From Pseudomonas asiatica (GTDB lineage: Bacteria; Pseudomonadota; Gammaproteobacteria; Pseudomonadales; Pseudomonadaceae): 64,000 bases of DNA. Every line of letters begins with the position of its first letter. Within the stretch, counting starts at the first letter, position 1. A model generated the notes under the pieces. It made no database searches. It had not been told where the DNA came from and saw nothing but the letters and a program-made list of their open reading frames with translations. Below are positions 7,407-16,730 of the stretch, piece after piece. The DNA lies in NCBI RefSeq assembly GCF_040214835.1, contig NZ_CP157874.1, positions 5,110,501 to 5,174,500 on the forward strand, in the 5' to 3' direction. The position numbers and the translations under genes were made by a program.

Positions 7407-8945
7407 TCATGATTGCCCCTCGGCCAGCAACACCTCCGGCATGGCCGGCAGCGGCCGGCTCAGCAACACGCCGACCAGCATCGCGAACAGCAGCGCCGCC
7501 ACACCGGCGATCTGCAACACGGCTTCGAAGCCCCCGATGAACGCCTGGCGGGCCAAGGGGGCCACCGTTTCCCGCAACCCGGGCTCAAGCAATGCCAATG
7601 CCGCCTGCAAGTCCCCAGCGGCAACCCGCGTCGCCATCGCGGTAACCTGCCCCGATTGCCCAGGCGCCACGGCAGCCATGGCCTCATACAGCAACTGCCC
7701 ACTACGTGCAGCCAGCACACCACCCAACCCACCGATGGCCAGCACGATCGCCCCGAACCGCGTGGTTGTGCTCAACCCCGAAGCCATGCCGGTGCGCTCA
7801 CGTGGCACGCAAGCCATGATGTTCTTCTGCGTATCGCCATTCAGCAGCCCGGCGCCAGCGCCCAGCACCAGGCTGGCCAGGGCGAATGCACCGTAACCGC
7901 CCTGCTGCGTGGCCCAGGCACACAACAGGTTACCCGCCCCCACCAGCACCAGCCCAAGCGCGAACACCTGCGCCGGGCTCAAGTGTGCAGCCAGGCGCAT
8001 GCCCAGGCGTGGCGTCAGCAGCATGGCCACGGCAAACGGCAACATGCCCGCCCCTGCGGCCAGGGCCGACAGCTGCAAGCCATTCTGCAAGTACAGCGGC
8101 AGCAGGGTCATCATCACCTGGGCGCAGGCCGCGTAGGCGAACATGCCCAGCAAGGCACCAACGAAACGCCCGCTACGCATCAGCCGCAGGTCGATCATCG
8201 GCCGATCCTGGCTGCGTTCGACCATGACGAACAGGCCGAACAGGAAGGCGCTGATCACCAGCCGTCCCAGGGTTTGCGCACTGCCCCAGCCCACCTGGTT
8301 GGCATCGATCATTGCCCAGATCAGGTAACCCAGGCTGCCGGCGAAAGTCAGGCTGCCCCATGGGTCGAGCCGGGCCGCAGTGCTGTCACGGGACTCTTCG
8401 ACACTGCGCAGCACCATCACTGCGAGCACTGCCACCAACGGCAGGTTGATGTAGAAGATCCAGCGCCAGCCAAGGGTGCTGGCGATCAACCCGCCCAGCA
8501 GCGGCGCAAAGGTGATGGTGGCGCCCATGCAGGCGCCCCAGTAGGCCCAGGCGCGCATGCGCTCCTGGGGTTGGTGGAAGCGGTTGCCGATCGCGGCCAG
8601 TGCCGAGGTCAGCAGCAGCGCCGCGCCAACGCCCTTGGCTGCCCTGGCCAGGTCGAGGAACAGCAGGTTGGGCGCCGCGCCACAGGCCAGCGAGGCGATG
8701 CCGAACAGGGCCAGGCCGAGCAGCAGCATGCGGCGGCGGCCAAAGCGGTCGGCCAGGCTGCCAGCGGGCAGCAGGCAGGCGGCAAAGGCCAGCAGGTAGG
8801 CGCTGACCACCCATTCGATATCGGCGAACGAGCCGGACAGGTCGCGGGCGATGCTGGGCAGGCTGACCGCGACGATGTTGGTGTCGAGGATGATCAGGGC
8901 GCAGACCAGGGAGGCGGTGAGCAGGGTGAAACGCGCAGAGGGCAT
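7407..8945 (-). CDS. MFS drug exporter, DHA2 (14-helix) family
   Basis: A 512-residue proton-coupled efflux protein. Seen: 13-14 hydrophobic spans, the N-terminal motif LDTNIVAVSLPSIARDL typical of DHA2 (EmrB/QacA type), motif A after helix 2 (GSLADRFGRRRML), and an RWIFYINLP motif between helices 5 and 6. A short C-terminal tail follows helix 14. The start at 8945 has GGAG 7 bases upstream. It is divergent from a LysR regulator at 9229, which is the usual arrangement for a regulator of its own exporter. Substrate unknown. Confidence 0.9.
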   Translation of the reverse strand: MPSARFTLLTASLVCALIILDTNIVAVSLPSIARDLSGSFADIEWVVSAYLLAFAACLLPAGSLADRFGRRRMLLLGLALFGIASLACGAAPNLLFLDLARAAKGVGAALLLTSALAAIGNRFHQPQERMRAWAYWGACMGATITFAPLLGGLIASTLGWRWIFYINLPLVAVLAVMVLRSVEESRDSTAARLDPWGSLTFAGSLGYLIWAMIDANQVGWGSAQTLGRLVISAFLFGLFVMVERSQDRPMIDLRLMRSGRFVGALLGMFAYAACAQVMMTLLPLYLQNGLQLSALAAGAGMLPFAVAMLLTPRLGMRLAAHLSPAQVFALGLVLVGAGNLLCAWATQQGGYGAFALASLVLGAGAGLLNGDTQKNIMACVPRERTGMASGLSTTTRFGAIVLAIGGLGGVLAARSGQLLYEAMAAVAPGQSGQVTAMATRVAAGDLQAALALLEPGLRETVAPLARQAFIGGFEAVLQIAGVAALLFAMLVGVLLSRPLPAMPEVLLAEGQS

Positions 8946-9001
8946 GGTGAGGCTCCGGATGCAGGGCTGGTTGGTCAAATCGCCGGGGCTGCCTTGCAGC
9001 C

Positions 9002-9085
9002 CATCGCAGGCAAGCCAGCTCCTACAGGGACCGCACCGCCTTCAAGGATTGCGCAATACCTGTAGGAGCTGGCTTGTCTGCGATG
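9002..9085 (-). repeat. REP pair 2
   Basis: Inverted arms CATCGCAGGCAAGCCAGCTC... and ...GAGCTGGCTTGTCTGCGATG lie between the divergent exporter and LysR genes. This is the 'AAGCCAGCTCC' subtype of REP; it is unusual in sitting in a shared promoter region. Confidence 0.8.
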
Positions 9086-9228
9086 GACCGCAAAGCGGTC
9101 CCCTGCAATTCCCCGGCAGCCTTTGCCGCCAAGCCACCAGCCTTGTAGTGTTGGCCTCAACATAACGCCGCCAGCCCCCAGGCTTGTTAGCCCCGGCGGC
9201 CCGCGTCATTACCCTGCAGGTAACACCC

Positions 9229-10098
9229 ATGGAAATCCGCCATTTCCGCTACTTCCTCTGCGTCGCCCGCCACGGTCACTTCACCCGTGCCGCCGAACAG
9301 CTGGGCATCGCCCCGCCCACCCTAAGCCGGCAGATCCAGGACATGGAGCGCGAGCTGGGCGTGCGCCTGTTCGAGCGTAACCAGCGCGAGGTCAACCTCA
9401 CCGCAGCGGGCCAGGCCCTGTTGGTCGAGGCCGAACATGCCGTGCGCCAATTCGATGCCGCACAACTGGGCGCGCAACGGGCCGCCCGAGGCGAAAGCGG
9501 GCGCATAGAACTAGGCTATGTGGCCTCGGCCGCGTACTCGGGCATGCTCCAGCAGCAAGTCAGCCGCTACAGCGAATCCTGCCCCGGCGTGCGCCTGAAC
9601 ATTCGCGAACTGCCCATGGCCGAACTGCCCGGCATGGTCCGCGACGGCCTGCTCGACCTTGCCTATGTGCGCTCACCGATGGAGCTGCCCGAGGAGCTTG
9701 AAGCCATCGCCTTGCACCAGGAAGGTTTCGTCCTCGCCCTGCCCGCCAGCTCACGGATAAATGAAGTGCCGCAGATCCCGGCCTCGCGCCTGGCCAATGA
9801 AACCTTCATCCTGCCCGAACAGATCTCCGGCACGCTGGAAGTGGCCGCACAAGGTGGTTTCGTCCCGAGGCTCGGCCCCCAGCCGGGCAGCCTGGTGGCG
9901 GTGATCACCCTGGTGTCACTCGGCCAAGGCATCGCAGTGGTGCCAGAGTCGGTGGTGCAACGCATCAGCCTGCCGCAGGTGAACTACCGGCGTATTGTCG
10001 ACTGCCAGGCCAGCTCGTGGCTTAGCCTGATCCACCGGCGCTTCGAGAAAGCGCCGGCAGTGATGCGTTATATGGAAAGCGTGAAGTGCGGCATTTGA
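9229..10098 (+). CDS. LysR-family transcriptional regulator
   Basis: A 289-residue regulator. The winged helix-turn-helix occupies residues 1-60 (MEIRHFRYFLCVARHGHFTRAAEQLGIAPPTLSRQIQDMERELGVRLFER). The periplasmic-binding-like effector domain follows, containing LGYVASAAYSGML and LAYVRSPMELPEELEAI. The start at 9229 matches the standard LysR opening; a 15-codon upstream extension is unlikely. It probably controls the divergent DHA2 exporter. The end is 7 bases from the convergent nuclease gene. Confidence 0.92.
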   Translation: MEIRHFRYFLCVARHGHFTRAAEQLGIAPPTLSRQIQDMERELGVRLFERNQREVNLTAAGQALLVEAEHAVRQFDAAQLGAQRAARGESGRIELGYVASAAYSGMLQQQVSRYSESCPGVRLNIRELPMAELPGMVRDGLLDLAYVRSPMELPEELEAIALHQEGFVLALPASSRINEVPQIPASRLANETFILPEQISGTLEVAAQGGFVPRLGPQPGSLVAVITLVSLGQGIAVVPESVVQRISLPQVNYRRIVDCQASSWLSLIHRRFEKAPAVMRYMESVKCGI

Positions 10099-10105
10099 TG
10101 GGTGC

Positions 10106-11149
10106 TCAAGCGCCCTGTTCCTCAGAAGCGCCCAAGGCATAGAACTCATGCAGCTTGGCTTGCAGCAGTGCCTTGTCCGGCAAGCGCGTTTGATACTCCG
10201 CTATCAGCGCTGGAGACAAACTGCGATTAAGTGCGTACTCGACCACCTCGTCGTCCCTGCTGGCGCATAGCAACACGCCGATGGCAGGGTTTTCATGAGG
10301 CTTACGCTCATTGCGATCCAGCGCCTCCAGATAAAAATCGAGCTTGCCCAGGTACTCGGGCTCGAAGCGACCAACCTTCAGTTCGATCGCTACCAGGCAG
10401 TTGAGGCCACGGTGAAAGAACAGCAAGTCCAGTGCGAAATCCCGGCCGCCAACCTGAAGCGGATATTGAGAGCCGACGAAGCAGAAATCCCGGCCCAGTT
10501 CGCTCAGGAACTGTTTGAGCCGCTCCATCAGTGCGCAATGCAGGTCAGCTTCAGCATGGTCCCCAGGCAGGCCAAGGAACTCGACCATGTAGGCATCTCG
10601 GAAAACATCCATGGCCGCCGGATAATTCTGCCTCAGCGCCGCTGAAACTTTTGCCGGGCTAGCGATGCTGCGTTCATACAATGCGGCTTTCAGTTGACGC
10701 TCGAGCTCACGCCTTGACCAACGCTCCTGAACAGCCATGCGCACATAAAACGCGCGCTCATCGCGCTGCTTGCACTGTCCCAGAATGATGAGGTTGTGGC
10801 TCCAAGACAATTGTCGCACCAGTGGTGCGACTTTCTCATCACCTCGATATGAATCGTAGAACTGACGCATCCGGAACAAATTCGCACGAGTGAACCCGCG
10901 CAATCCAGGCTGCGTTCGAGCAAGATGCACAGCCAGCTGACTGACCACCGAATCACCCCACTCCGCCTGCTCCAGTTTGCGACTGATGTAGGCACCAACC
11001 TGCCAGTACAACTCGATCAGTTGAGTATTGACCGCCTGCACCACCCGCTGCCTGGCGCCTTGAATCAACGCCAGCACTTCCTCAAAACGGTCATCCTTTA
11101 CCAAAGGAAGGGCCGGCGGCGCTTGTAGGTCTTGTTGTTCTGCGCTCAT
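10106..11149 (-). CDS. YhcG-like PDDEXK nuclease (DUF1016)
   Basis: A 347-residue protein with the DUF1016 N-terminal helical domain (about 20-160, including LIELYWQVGAYISRKL and FTRANLFRMRQFY) and a C-terminal PD-(D/E)XK nuclease core: FVGSQYPLQVGGRDFALDLLFFHRGLNCLVAIELKVGRF, where D and E-L-K form the metal site. Members of this family occur in mobile and defence contexts and as stand-alone chromosomal genes; here no restriction-modification partner is adjacent. GGGAG lies 8 bases before the ATG. DNA-related function is likely, but the physiological role is unknown. Confidence 0.9.
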   Translation of the reverse strand: MSAEQQDLQAPPALPLVKDDRFEEVLALIQGARQRVVQAVNTQLIELYWQVGAYISRKLEQAEWGDSVVSQLAVHLARTQPGLRGFTRANLFRMRQFYDSYRGDEKVAPLVRQLSWSHNLIILGQCKQRDERAFYVRMAVQERWSRRELERQLKAALYERSIASPAKVSAALRQNYPAAMDVFRDAYMVEFLGLPGDHAEADLHCALMERLKQFLSELGRDFCFVGSQYPLQVGGRDFALDLLFFHRGLNCLVAIELKVGRFEPEYLGKLDFYLEALDRNERKPHENPAIGVLLCASRDDEVVEYALNRSLSPALIAEYQTRLPDKALLQAKLHEFYALGASEEQGA

Positions 11150-11233
11150 GCATCGACTCCCTTTATGAATTCGAAAGGGAGTCTACGCCCGGGGAGTCGC
11201 CGTTCGACCGTCAACGACACCGAACAAGTGTTT

Positions 11234-11270
11234 CAAAAAAACAAAGGGCACCCATCCACTGGTGCCCTTT
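11234..11270 (-). terminator. Terminator downstream of the amino acid permease
   Basis: A 10-bp perfect stem (11243-11252 with 11261-11270) is followed, on the minus strand, by a T-rich run. It lies 23 bases past the stop of the permease gene. Confidence 0.9.
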
Positions 11271-11293
11271 GCCCTACCGCCAGGTGAACTCAA

Positions 11294-12685
11294 TCACCCC
11301 ATCGAACGCACCCCCACAGGTTGCGCATTGCCCCGCGTGGTCACGATCCCCAGGAAGGAAATCACGATCGCCAGGCCCAATGTCGAGCTCACTTCCGCCC
11401 GGTGTTCAGGCGTGAACATCATGACCGCCAGTGCCCCGCCAATGAACAGGATCACCGCCCAGGTCAGGTACGGGAACAGCCACATGCGGAACTTCAGCTC
11501 GGTGTTTTCCCGCTCCAGGCGGCGGCGCATGCGCAGCTGCGAAATGGCGATGACCATGTACACCAGCAAGGCAATGGCGCCGGAGCTGGCCAGCAGGAAC
11601 TCGAACACGCCCTTCGGCGCGAAGTAGTTGAGGATGGCAATGGCCGCGCCGATCAGCGTGCTGCCGAATACCGCAGCGCGTGGCACACCGACCTTGGAGG
11701 TCTTGTTGAGCATGGCCGGGGCGTCACCGCGCTTGGCCAGCGAGTACATCATCCGCGAGGCAATGTAGATCGAAGAGTTCATGCAGCTGGTCACTGCCAC
11801 CAGCACCACCAGGTCGACCATGAAGGCCGCGTTGGGGATGTTCATGATCTCCAGCGCACGCTGGTAGGAACCCACCACCGCCAGCTGCGGGTCGTTCCAC
11901 GGCACCACCGAAATGATCACGAAGATCGACAGAATGTAGAAGGTGCTGATGCGCCAGATCACCGAGCGAGTGGCCTTGGCGATGTTGCGCGACGGGTCGC
12001 TCGATTCGGACGCGGCGATGGTCACCGCTTCGGTGCCGATGAAGCTGAACATCACGGTGATGAACGCACCCACCACGGCCGACCAGCCCTTCGGCGCGAA
12101 GCCGCCGTGCTCGGCCATCAAGCCGCTCAGGCCGCTGACCTCGCGGTTGGGCAGCCAGCCCATCAGTGCGGCGAAACCCAGGCCGATGAAACCGAGAATG
12201 GCCGTGACCTTGAGAATGGCGAACCAGAACTCGAACTCACCGTACTTGGCCACGCTGAACAGGTTGGTACCAGCCAGCAGCAGCACCGAAGCCAGGGCGA
12301 ATATCCAGCTGTCCACCTGCGGGAACCAGGCGTTCAGCACATGCCCGGCGGCCAGTGCTTCGATCGGGATTACCAGTACCCAGAACCACCAGTACAGCCA
12401 GCCGATGGTGTAGCCGGCCCAGCGGCCGATGGCCTGCTCGGCGTAGGTGGAAAACGATCCGGTGTCCGGGTGTGCCACGGCCATTTCGCCGAGCATGCGC
12501 ATGACCAGTACCACCAGGGTCCCGGCCACGAAATAGGAAATTATGGTAGCTGGCCCGGCTGCCGCGATGGCGTGGCCAGAGCCGACGAAAAGTCCGGCGC
12601 CGATGATGCCGGCGATGGACAGCATCGTTACATGACGTGGCTTGAAACCTTGTGCAAGGTTGCCATCAGATCCCACGGTGTTCAT
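11294..12685 (-). CDS. gabP: Amino acid permease, GABA permease-like (APC family)
   Basis: A 463-residue inner-membrane symporter with 12 hydrophobic spans. Family signatures are GFKPRHVTMLSIAGIIGAGLFVGSGHAIAAAGPA at helix 1, FVAGTLVVLVMRMLGEMAVAHPDTGSFSTYA, and SFIGTEAVTIAASESSDPSRNIAKA. The sequence looks closest to GabP-type 4-aminobutyrate carriers, but substrate assignment within this family from sequence alone is uncertain; it could transport another amino acid. It is followed by a strong terminator and is monocistronic. Confidence 0.9.
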   Translation of the reverse strand: MNTVGSDGNLAQGFKPRHVTMLSIAGIIGAGLFVGSGHAIAAAGPATIISYFVAGTLVVLVMRMLGEMAVAHPDTGSFSTYAEQAIGRWAGYTIGWLYWWFWVLVIPIEALAAGHVLNAWFPQVDSWIFALASVLLLAGTNLFSVAKYGEFEFWFAILKVTAILGFIGLGFAALMGWLPNREVSGLSGLMAEHGGFAPKGWSAVVGAFITVMFSFIGTEAVTIAASESSDPSRNIAKATRSVIWRISTFYILSIFVIISVVPWNDPQLAVVGSYQRALEIMNIPNAAFMVDLVVLVAVTSCMNSSIYIASRMMYSLAKRGDAPAMLNKTSKVGVPRAAVFGSTLIGAAIAILNYFAPKGVFEFLLASSGAIALLVYMVIAISQLRMRRRLERENTELKFRMWLFPYLTWAVILFIGGALAVMMFTPEHRAEVSSTLGLAIVISFLGIVTTRGNAQPVGVRSMG

Positions 12686-13004
12686 TGATGTTGTTCTCTT
12701 TTTGCTGACACAAGGATGGACGGGCAGGTGTAGGCGAAAATATCTCCTTTGAAATCAATAAGTCGACACGTTACTCGCGCTCTGTTGTTGATATTTGGCA
12801 CGCGTCACAGAGCAACGTGTCAGTGCAGGTCGGGCTTCATTTAAGCCCCGCAGGGCTGTGGGAAATTACACGAGAACGCCCCGGAACTGTTCGATCACGA
12901 CAGGGCATTTCCATGAACGCCAGATGTCGCGAATGGCATGCCCGATCGCGTCACCAGGCCGTCTGGAGCTTTTGTTTTTCATTTGGGTGTGTTTGTGGCT
13001 GTAC
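12686..13004. other. Permease upstream region, no gene seen
   Basis: About 320 bases between the permease start and REP pair 3. The permease promoter should be here. The longer plus-strand open frames across it lack ribosome sites and run into the REP, so I reject them. Confidence 0.5.
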
Positions 13005-13100
13005 TGGCCCTTTCGCGGGCTCGCCCGCTCCCGCAGATACTTCACGCCCCTCAAACCTGTGGTGTACCTGCGGGAGCGGGCAAGCCCGCGAAAGGGCCGG
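13005..13100 (-). repeat. REP pair 3
   Basis: Inverted copies beginning GGCCCTTTCGCGGGCTCGCCC and ending GGGCAAGCCCGCGAAAGGGCC, downstream of the MFS gene at 13174. Confidence 0.85.
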
Positions 13101-13128
13101 TGCAGGCATCACCACTTTCTGCCAGCCA

Positions 13129-13153
13129 CAAAAAAGCCCCGGTCTCCCGGGGC
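13129..13153 (-). terminator. Terminator of the MFS gene
   Basis: The stem GCCCCGG/CCGGGGC (13136-13142 and 13147-13153) is followed on the minus strand by TTTTTT, 20 bases after the MFS stop codon. Confidence 0.9.
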
Positions 13154-13173
13154 CTCTGTTGCCAGGCGTCTGC

Positions 13174-14517
13174 CTACGCCTGCCCGGTACGCTCGAAGCG
13201 TCGGGCCAGCAACAGGTAAGCGAGGATCCCCAGCACGCCATGGGCGGCCACGAACCAGAGTGCGTTGTGGAACGAGCCGGTGCTGGCCACCACATAACCG
13301 ATCACCAACGGGGTGACGATACCGGCAATGTTGCCGATGCCGTTGAACACGCCACCGCACAGGCCAACCATCTTCTTCGGCGCCACATCCGACAACACCG
13401 CCCAGCCCACCGCCGCCAGGCCCTTGCCGAAGAAGGCCAGGGTCATCAGGGCGATCACCGCGGCATTGCCGTCCACATAGTTGGCCAGCACCAGGCTGGT
13501 GGACAGCCCCATGCCGATGATGAACGGGGTCTTGCGCGCCCTGGACGGGTGCACGCCACGACGGATCAGCCAGTCGGACACGAAGCCACCGAGAATGCCA
13601 CCGGTAAAACCGCAAATTGCCGGCAACGCGGCCACCCAGCCGGCCTCCATGATGGTCATGCCACGGCCCTTGATCAGGTAGATCGGGAACCAGGTGATGA
13701 AGAAGTAGGTGAGCGCGGTGATGCAGTACTGGCCCAGGTACACCGCCCACAGGTTACGGCTGGTGAACAGTTGCGCAAGCTCGGCCCGGGTCGGTTTGCT
13801 CTTGGCGGTCTTGCGTTCCTTTTCCAGGTCGACCAGGGCGCCGCCTTCACGCATGTAGTCCAGCTCTTCGGGGCTCAGCCCTGGCGCACTGTGCGGCTCG
13901 TGGTACAAGCGGAACCACACCACGCTCAGCACCAGCCCCAGCACGCCCATCCAGATGAACACCTGTTCCCAGCTCAGCGCATGGGTCATCCACGCCATCA
14001 ACGGTGCGAACACCACCACGGCCATGTACTGCGCCGAGTTGAACAGTGCCGAGGCGGTGCCGCGCTCGCGGGTGGGGAACCAGCAACTGACGATGCGCGA
14101 GTTGGCCGGGAAGGCCGGCGACTCCACCAGGCCCAGCATGAACCGCATGGAAAACAGCGCCACGGCGGCGGACACACCAGCCAGGCCCATCCAGCCCACG
14201 GTCCCTTGCAGCAGGGTGAACAGCGACCAGAGGATCAGGCTGATGCCGTAGACCCGGCGGGCGCCGAAGCGGTCGAGCAACCAGCCGCCAGGCACCTGGC
14301 CCAGGGCGTAGGCCCAGGCGAAAGCAGAGAAGATCATCCCCAGCATGACCGGGTCCAGGCCGAGGTCCTTGAGCACCTCGGTGCCGGTAATCGACAGGGT
14401 GGCGCGGTCGGCGTAGTTGATGACGGTGATGACGAAGATCAGTGCCAGGACCAGGAAGCGATGGCGACCGATCCCGGCCACGGCCTGCGGTGCGGCGACG
14501 GCGGATTTGCTGTTCAT
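13174..14517 (-). CDS. MFS transporter, anion:cation symporter (sugar acid type)
   Basis: A 447-residue carrier with 12 membrane spans. Seen: VLALIFVITVINYADRATLSI at helix 1, GQVPGGWLLDRFGARRVYG (motif A), LGLVESPAFPANSRIVSCWFPTRERGTASALFNSAQY and AICGFTGGILGGFVSDWL, all typical of the ACS branch that includes glucarate, galactarate and related sugar-acid carriers. The start at 14517 gives the usual family length; a longer frame to 14721 runs through a REP. It lies downstream of a 2-hydroxyacid dehydrogenase on the same strand and near gudD, so a sugar acid or keto-acid substrate is likely. Confidence 0.9.
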   Translation of the reverse strand: MNSKSAVAAPQAVAGIGRHRFLVLALIFVITVINYADRATLSITGTEVLKDLGLDPVMLGMIFSAFAWAYALGQVPGGWLLDRFGARRVYGISLILWSLFTLLQGTVGWMGLAGVSAAVALFSMRFMLGLVESPAFPANSRIVSCWFPTRERGTASALFNSAQYMAVVVFAPLMAWMTHALSWEQVFIWMGVLGLVLSVVWFRLYHEPHSAPGLSPEELDYMREGGALVDLEKERKTAKSKPTRAELAQLFTSRNLWAVYLGQYCITALTYFFITWFPIYLIKGRGMTIMEAGWVAALPAICGFTGGILGGFVSDWLIRRGVHPSRARKTPFIIGMGLSTSLVLANYVDGNAAVIALMTLAFFGKGLAAVGWAVLSDVAPKKMVGLCGGVFNGIGNIAGIVTPLVIGYVVASTGSFHNALWFVAAHGVLGILAYLLLARRFERTGQA

Positions 14518-14597
14518 GTGGACCCTCTTGCTTCTCGGTGGAAGCGATTGTTCTTGTGCGGAGAAGGTGTGGCCCTTGGGGCCTTGTGTTGCCTGTG

Positions 14598-14692
14598 CCG
14601 GCCTCTTCGCGGCTAAAGCCGCTCCCACAGGGTCAGTGCAGTGTTCAAGGCATGCGCTGTCCCTGTGGGAGCCGGCTTGCCGGCGATGGGGC
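14598..14692 (-). repeat. REP pair 4
   Basis: An inverted pair beginning CCGGCCTCTTCGCGGCTAAAG. It lies between the 2-hydroxyacid dehydrogenase stop and the MFS start, so it could sit inside a shared transcript. Confidence 0.75.
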
Positions 14693-15634
14693 CTACGCGC
14701 AATTCGGGGGAACCTCGCCACGGAAGCAAGCAGCGAGATTCGATAAAACCATCTGCCCCATTTCCAGCCGGGTTTGCAGCGTGGCGCTGCCTCGATGCGG
14801 CTGCAGAACGACCTGATTCAGGTCACGCAGCGCCGGCGGCACATGCGGCTCATCGACGAACACATCCAGCCCGGCACCGGCAATGCGCTGCTCACGCAAC
14901 GCCTCGACCAGCGCGTCCTCATCCACCAACTTGCCGCGCGCCACATTGACCAGGTACCCCTCCGGCCCCAGTGCATCGAGCACCTCGGCCGTCACCAGCA
15001 CCTGGCCGCCATCGGCGGCAGCTGCAACCACCAGCACATCCACCGAGCGCGCCAGCTCGACCAGGTCGGCCTCATAGCGGTAGCCGGTTTCTGGTTGCTC
15101 GCGCCGCCCGTTGTAGGCAATGCGCATGTCGAATGCAGCGGCACGCCGAGCGATAGCCTTGCCCACCTCGCCAAGCCCGACGATGCCCAGTTCGATACTG
15201 CTGACCTTGCGCGCCAATGGCAGGTCGACCTTGCCCCACAAGCCATCACGCACCAGCCGCTCACCCTCGCCCAGGCGGCGCAAGGTGCCAATGATCAAGC
15301 CCATGGCCAGGTCGGCCACATCGGCAGTGAGCACGCCCGGCGTAGTGGTGACATGGATGCCGCGGCTGGCCGCATGGCGCAGGTCCACAGCATCGGTGCC
15401 GATGCCGCTGATGGCGATGATCTCCAACGCGGGCAGTTGCTCCATCAGCTCATTGGACAGGCCCTTGGCACCGCCTGTAACCACACCACGAATGCGCGGG
15501 CCGGCTTCGTCGAGCAACTGTTGCGGGTTGGAATGCTGATACAGGCGATGTACCCGATAGGCGCTGACCAGCCGGGCATCGATGGCCTCTGGTACTGGCT
15601 GGGTCAACAGCACTTCGATGGGGTTTTCGTTCAT
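14693..15634 (-). CDS. D-2-hydroxyacid dehydrogenase, NADPH type
   Basis: A 313-residue oxidoreductase of the glyoxylate/hydroxypyruvate/2-ketogluconate reductase kind. Seen: the catalytic-domain motif ISGIGTDAVDL, the nucleotide motif GIVGLGEVGKAIARR, and the catalytic triad regions NVARGKLVDEDAL (Arg), AGAGLDVFVDEPHVP (Glu) and LQPHRGSAT (His). YNGRREQ after the second beta strand carries two Arg that usually select NADPH. I use the ATG at 15634; an ATG three codons upstream is possible because neither has a strong ribosome site. A LysR gene is divergent, and an MFS gene follows: together a plausible keto-acid uptake and reduction unit. Confidence 0.9.
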   Translation of the reverse strand: MNENPIEVLLTQPVPEAIDARLVSAYRVHRLYQHSNPQQLLDEAGPRIRGVVTGGAKGLSNELMEQLPALEIIAISGIGTDAVDLRHAASRGIHVTTTPGVLTADVADLAMGLIIGTLRRLGEGERLVRDGLWGKVDLPLARKVSSIELGIVGLGEVGKAIARRAAAFDMRIAYNGRREQPETGYRYEADLVELARSVDVLVVAAAADGGQVLVTAEVLDALGPEGYLVNVARGKLVDEDALVEALREQRIAGAGLDVFVDEPHVPPALRDLNQVVLQPHRGSATLQTRLEMGQMVLSNLAACFRGEVPPNCA

Positions 15635-15733
15635 GGTGGGCATCCGGCAGTTCGAAGACATGACTCGATGCTAGGCCGGCATTTGATACAGGTCTAATAT
15701 AGATGCTGGATCGAATAATTCAGGAATTGAATC

Positions 15734-16621
15734 ATGGAGCTGCATCAGCTGCGCTGCTTCGTGGCCGTGGCCGAAGAGCTGCATTTCGGCCGCGCCGCCA
15801 CCCGCCTGCACATGACCCAGCCGCCCTTGAGCCGGCAGATCCAGTTGCTGGAACATGCCCTCGGCGTGTTGCTGCTCGAGCGTAACAACCGCCAGGCGCG
15901 GCTGACCCTGGCGGGCCAGAGCTTTCTCGAAGACGCCCGTCGCATCCTGCAGATCGCCGAATCGGCCAGCCAGTCGGCGCGACGCATCGCTCATGGCGAA
16001 GCGGGCCGGTTGACCCTGGGTTTCACCGCAGTGGGTGCCTACAGCATGATCCCGCGCTTGCTGGTGCATGCCGGGCAGACGCTGCCGGACATCGAACTGG
16101 TGCTCAGCGAACGCGTCTCCAGCACCCAGGTGCATGACCTGGAGGCAGGGCTGATCGATGTTGGCCTGGTGCGCCAGGTATTGCCCAGCGCGCGAGTGGA
16201 GTACCTGCCGATCCACCGCGAACCCTTCATCGCCGCCCTGCCCGCCGGGCATGCGCTGGTGGCACGTGAGCGGCTCAGGCCGAGCGATTTCGATGAACAA
16301 CCATTCGTGATGTACAGCGCCAACGAAGGGCGCTACTTCCATGACCGCATCGCCAACCTGTTTGCCCGGCATGGGGTGCAGCCGCGGTACCTGCACCAAC
16401 TGGGGCAGACTCACTCGATACTGGGGCTGGTCAATGTGGGGCTGGGCTGCGCGGTGGTGCCGGCCTCGGCGCAGGCATTGCGCCTGGAGCAGGTGGTGTT
16501 CAGGCCATTGGTGGGGATGGAGCAACAGGCGGAGATTTTCCTGGCGTTCTGCCGGGATAACCCCAACCCGGTGCTGGGGGCATTCGTGGCGATGGCGCGG
16601 GCCTTCTTCGAGCAGGGTTAA
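15734..16621 (+). CDS. LysR-family transcriptional regulator
   Basis: A 295-residue regulator. The helix-turn-helix is at residues 1-60 (LHFGRAATRLHMTQPPLSRQIQLLEHALGVLLLER), with the effector domain beyond 90 (LTLGFTAVGAYSMIPRLL, LIDVGLVRQVLPS). It is divergent from the 2-hydroxyacid dehydrogenase with about 100 bases between; by analogy it senses a product or substrate of that enzyme and activates the enzyme-MFS pair. Confidence 0.92.
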   Translation: MELHQLRCFVAVAEELHFGRAATRLHMTQPPLSRQIQLLEHALGVLLLERNNRQARLTLAGQSFLEDARRILQIAESASQSARRIAHGEAGRLTLGFTAVGAYSMIPRLLVHAGQTLPDIELVLSERVSSTQVHDLEAGLIDVGLVRQVLPSARVEYLPIHREPFIAALPAGHALVARERLRPSDFDEQPFVMYSANEGRYFHDRIANLFARHGVQPRYLHQLGQTHSILGLVNVGLGCAVVPASAQALRLEQVVFRPLVGMEQQAEIFLAFCRDNPNPVLGAFVAMARAFFEQG

Positions 16622-16627
16622 CCTGTT

Positions 16628-16723
16628 CCGGCCCTTTCGCGGGTAAACCCGCTCCCACTGGGTTTGCATAAACCTTGAGCGATATGCAGTACCTGTGGGA
16701 GCGGGTTCACCCGCGAAGAGGCC
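16628..16723 (+). repeat. REP pair 5
   Basis: An inverted pair (CCGGCCCTTTCGCGGGTAAA ... TTCACCCGCGAAGAGGCC) between the convergent LysR and gudD genes, ending 8 bases from the gudD stop. Confidence 0.85.
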
Positions 16724-16730
16724 AGCAGCC

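Noticed and set aside
7413..9065. 550-codon plus-strand open frame opposite the DHA2 exporter
   Set aside because: Gln/His/Ala-rich antisense shadow of a high-GC gene; the minus-strand product has clear MFS motifs.
10106..11149. YhcG-like nuclease as part of a restriction or defence system
   Set aside because: No methylase, specificity subunit or other defence gene is adjacent; these genes are often stand-alone.
12795..13316. Plus-strand frame between the permease and MFS genes
   Set aside because: Runs through a REP pair and a terminator and lacks a ribosome site.
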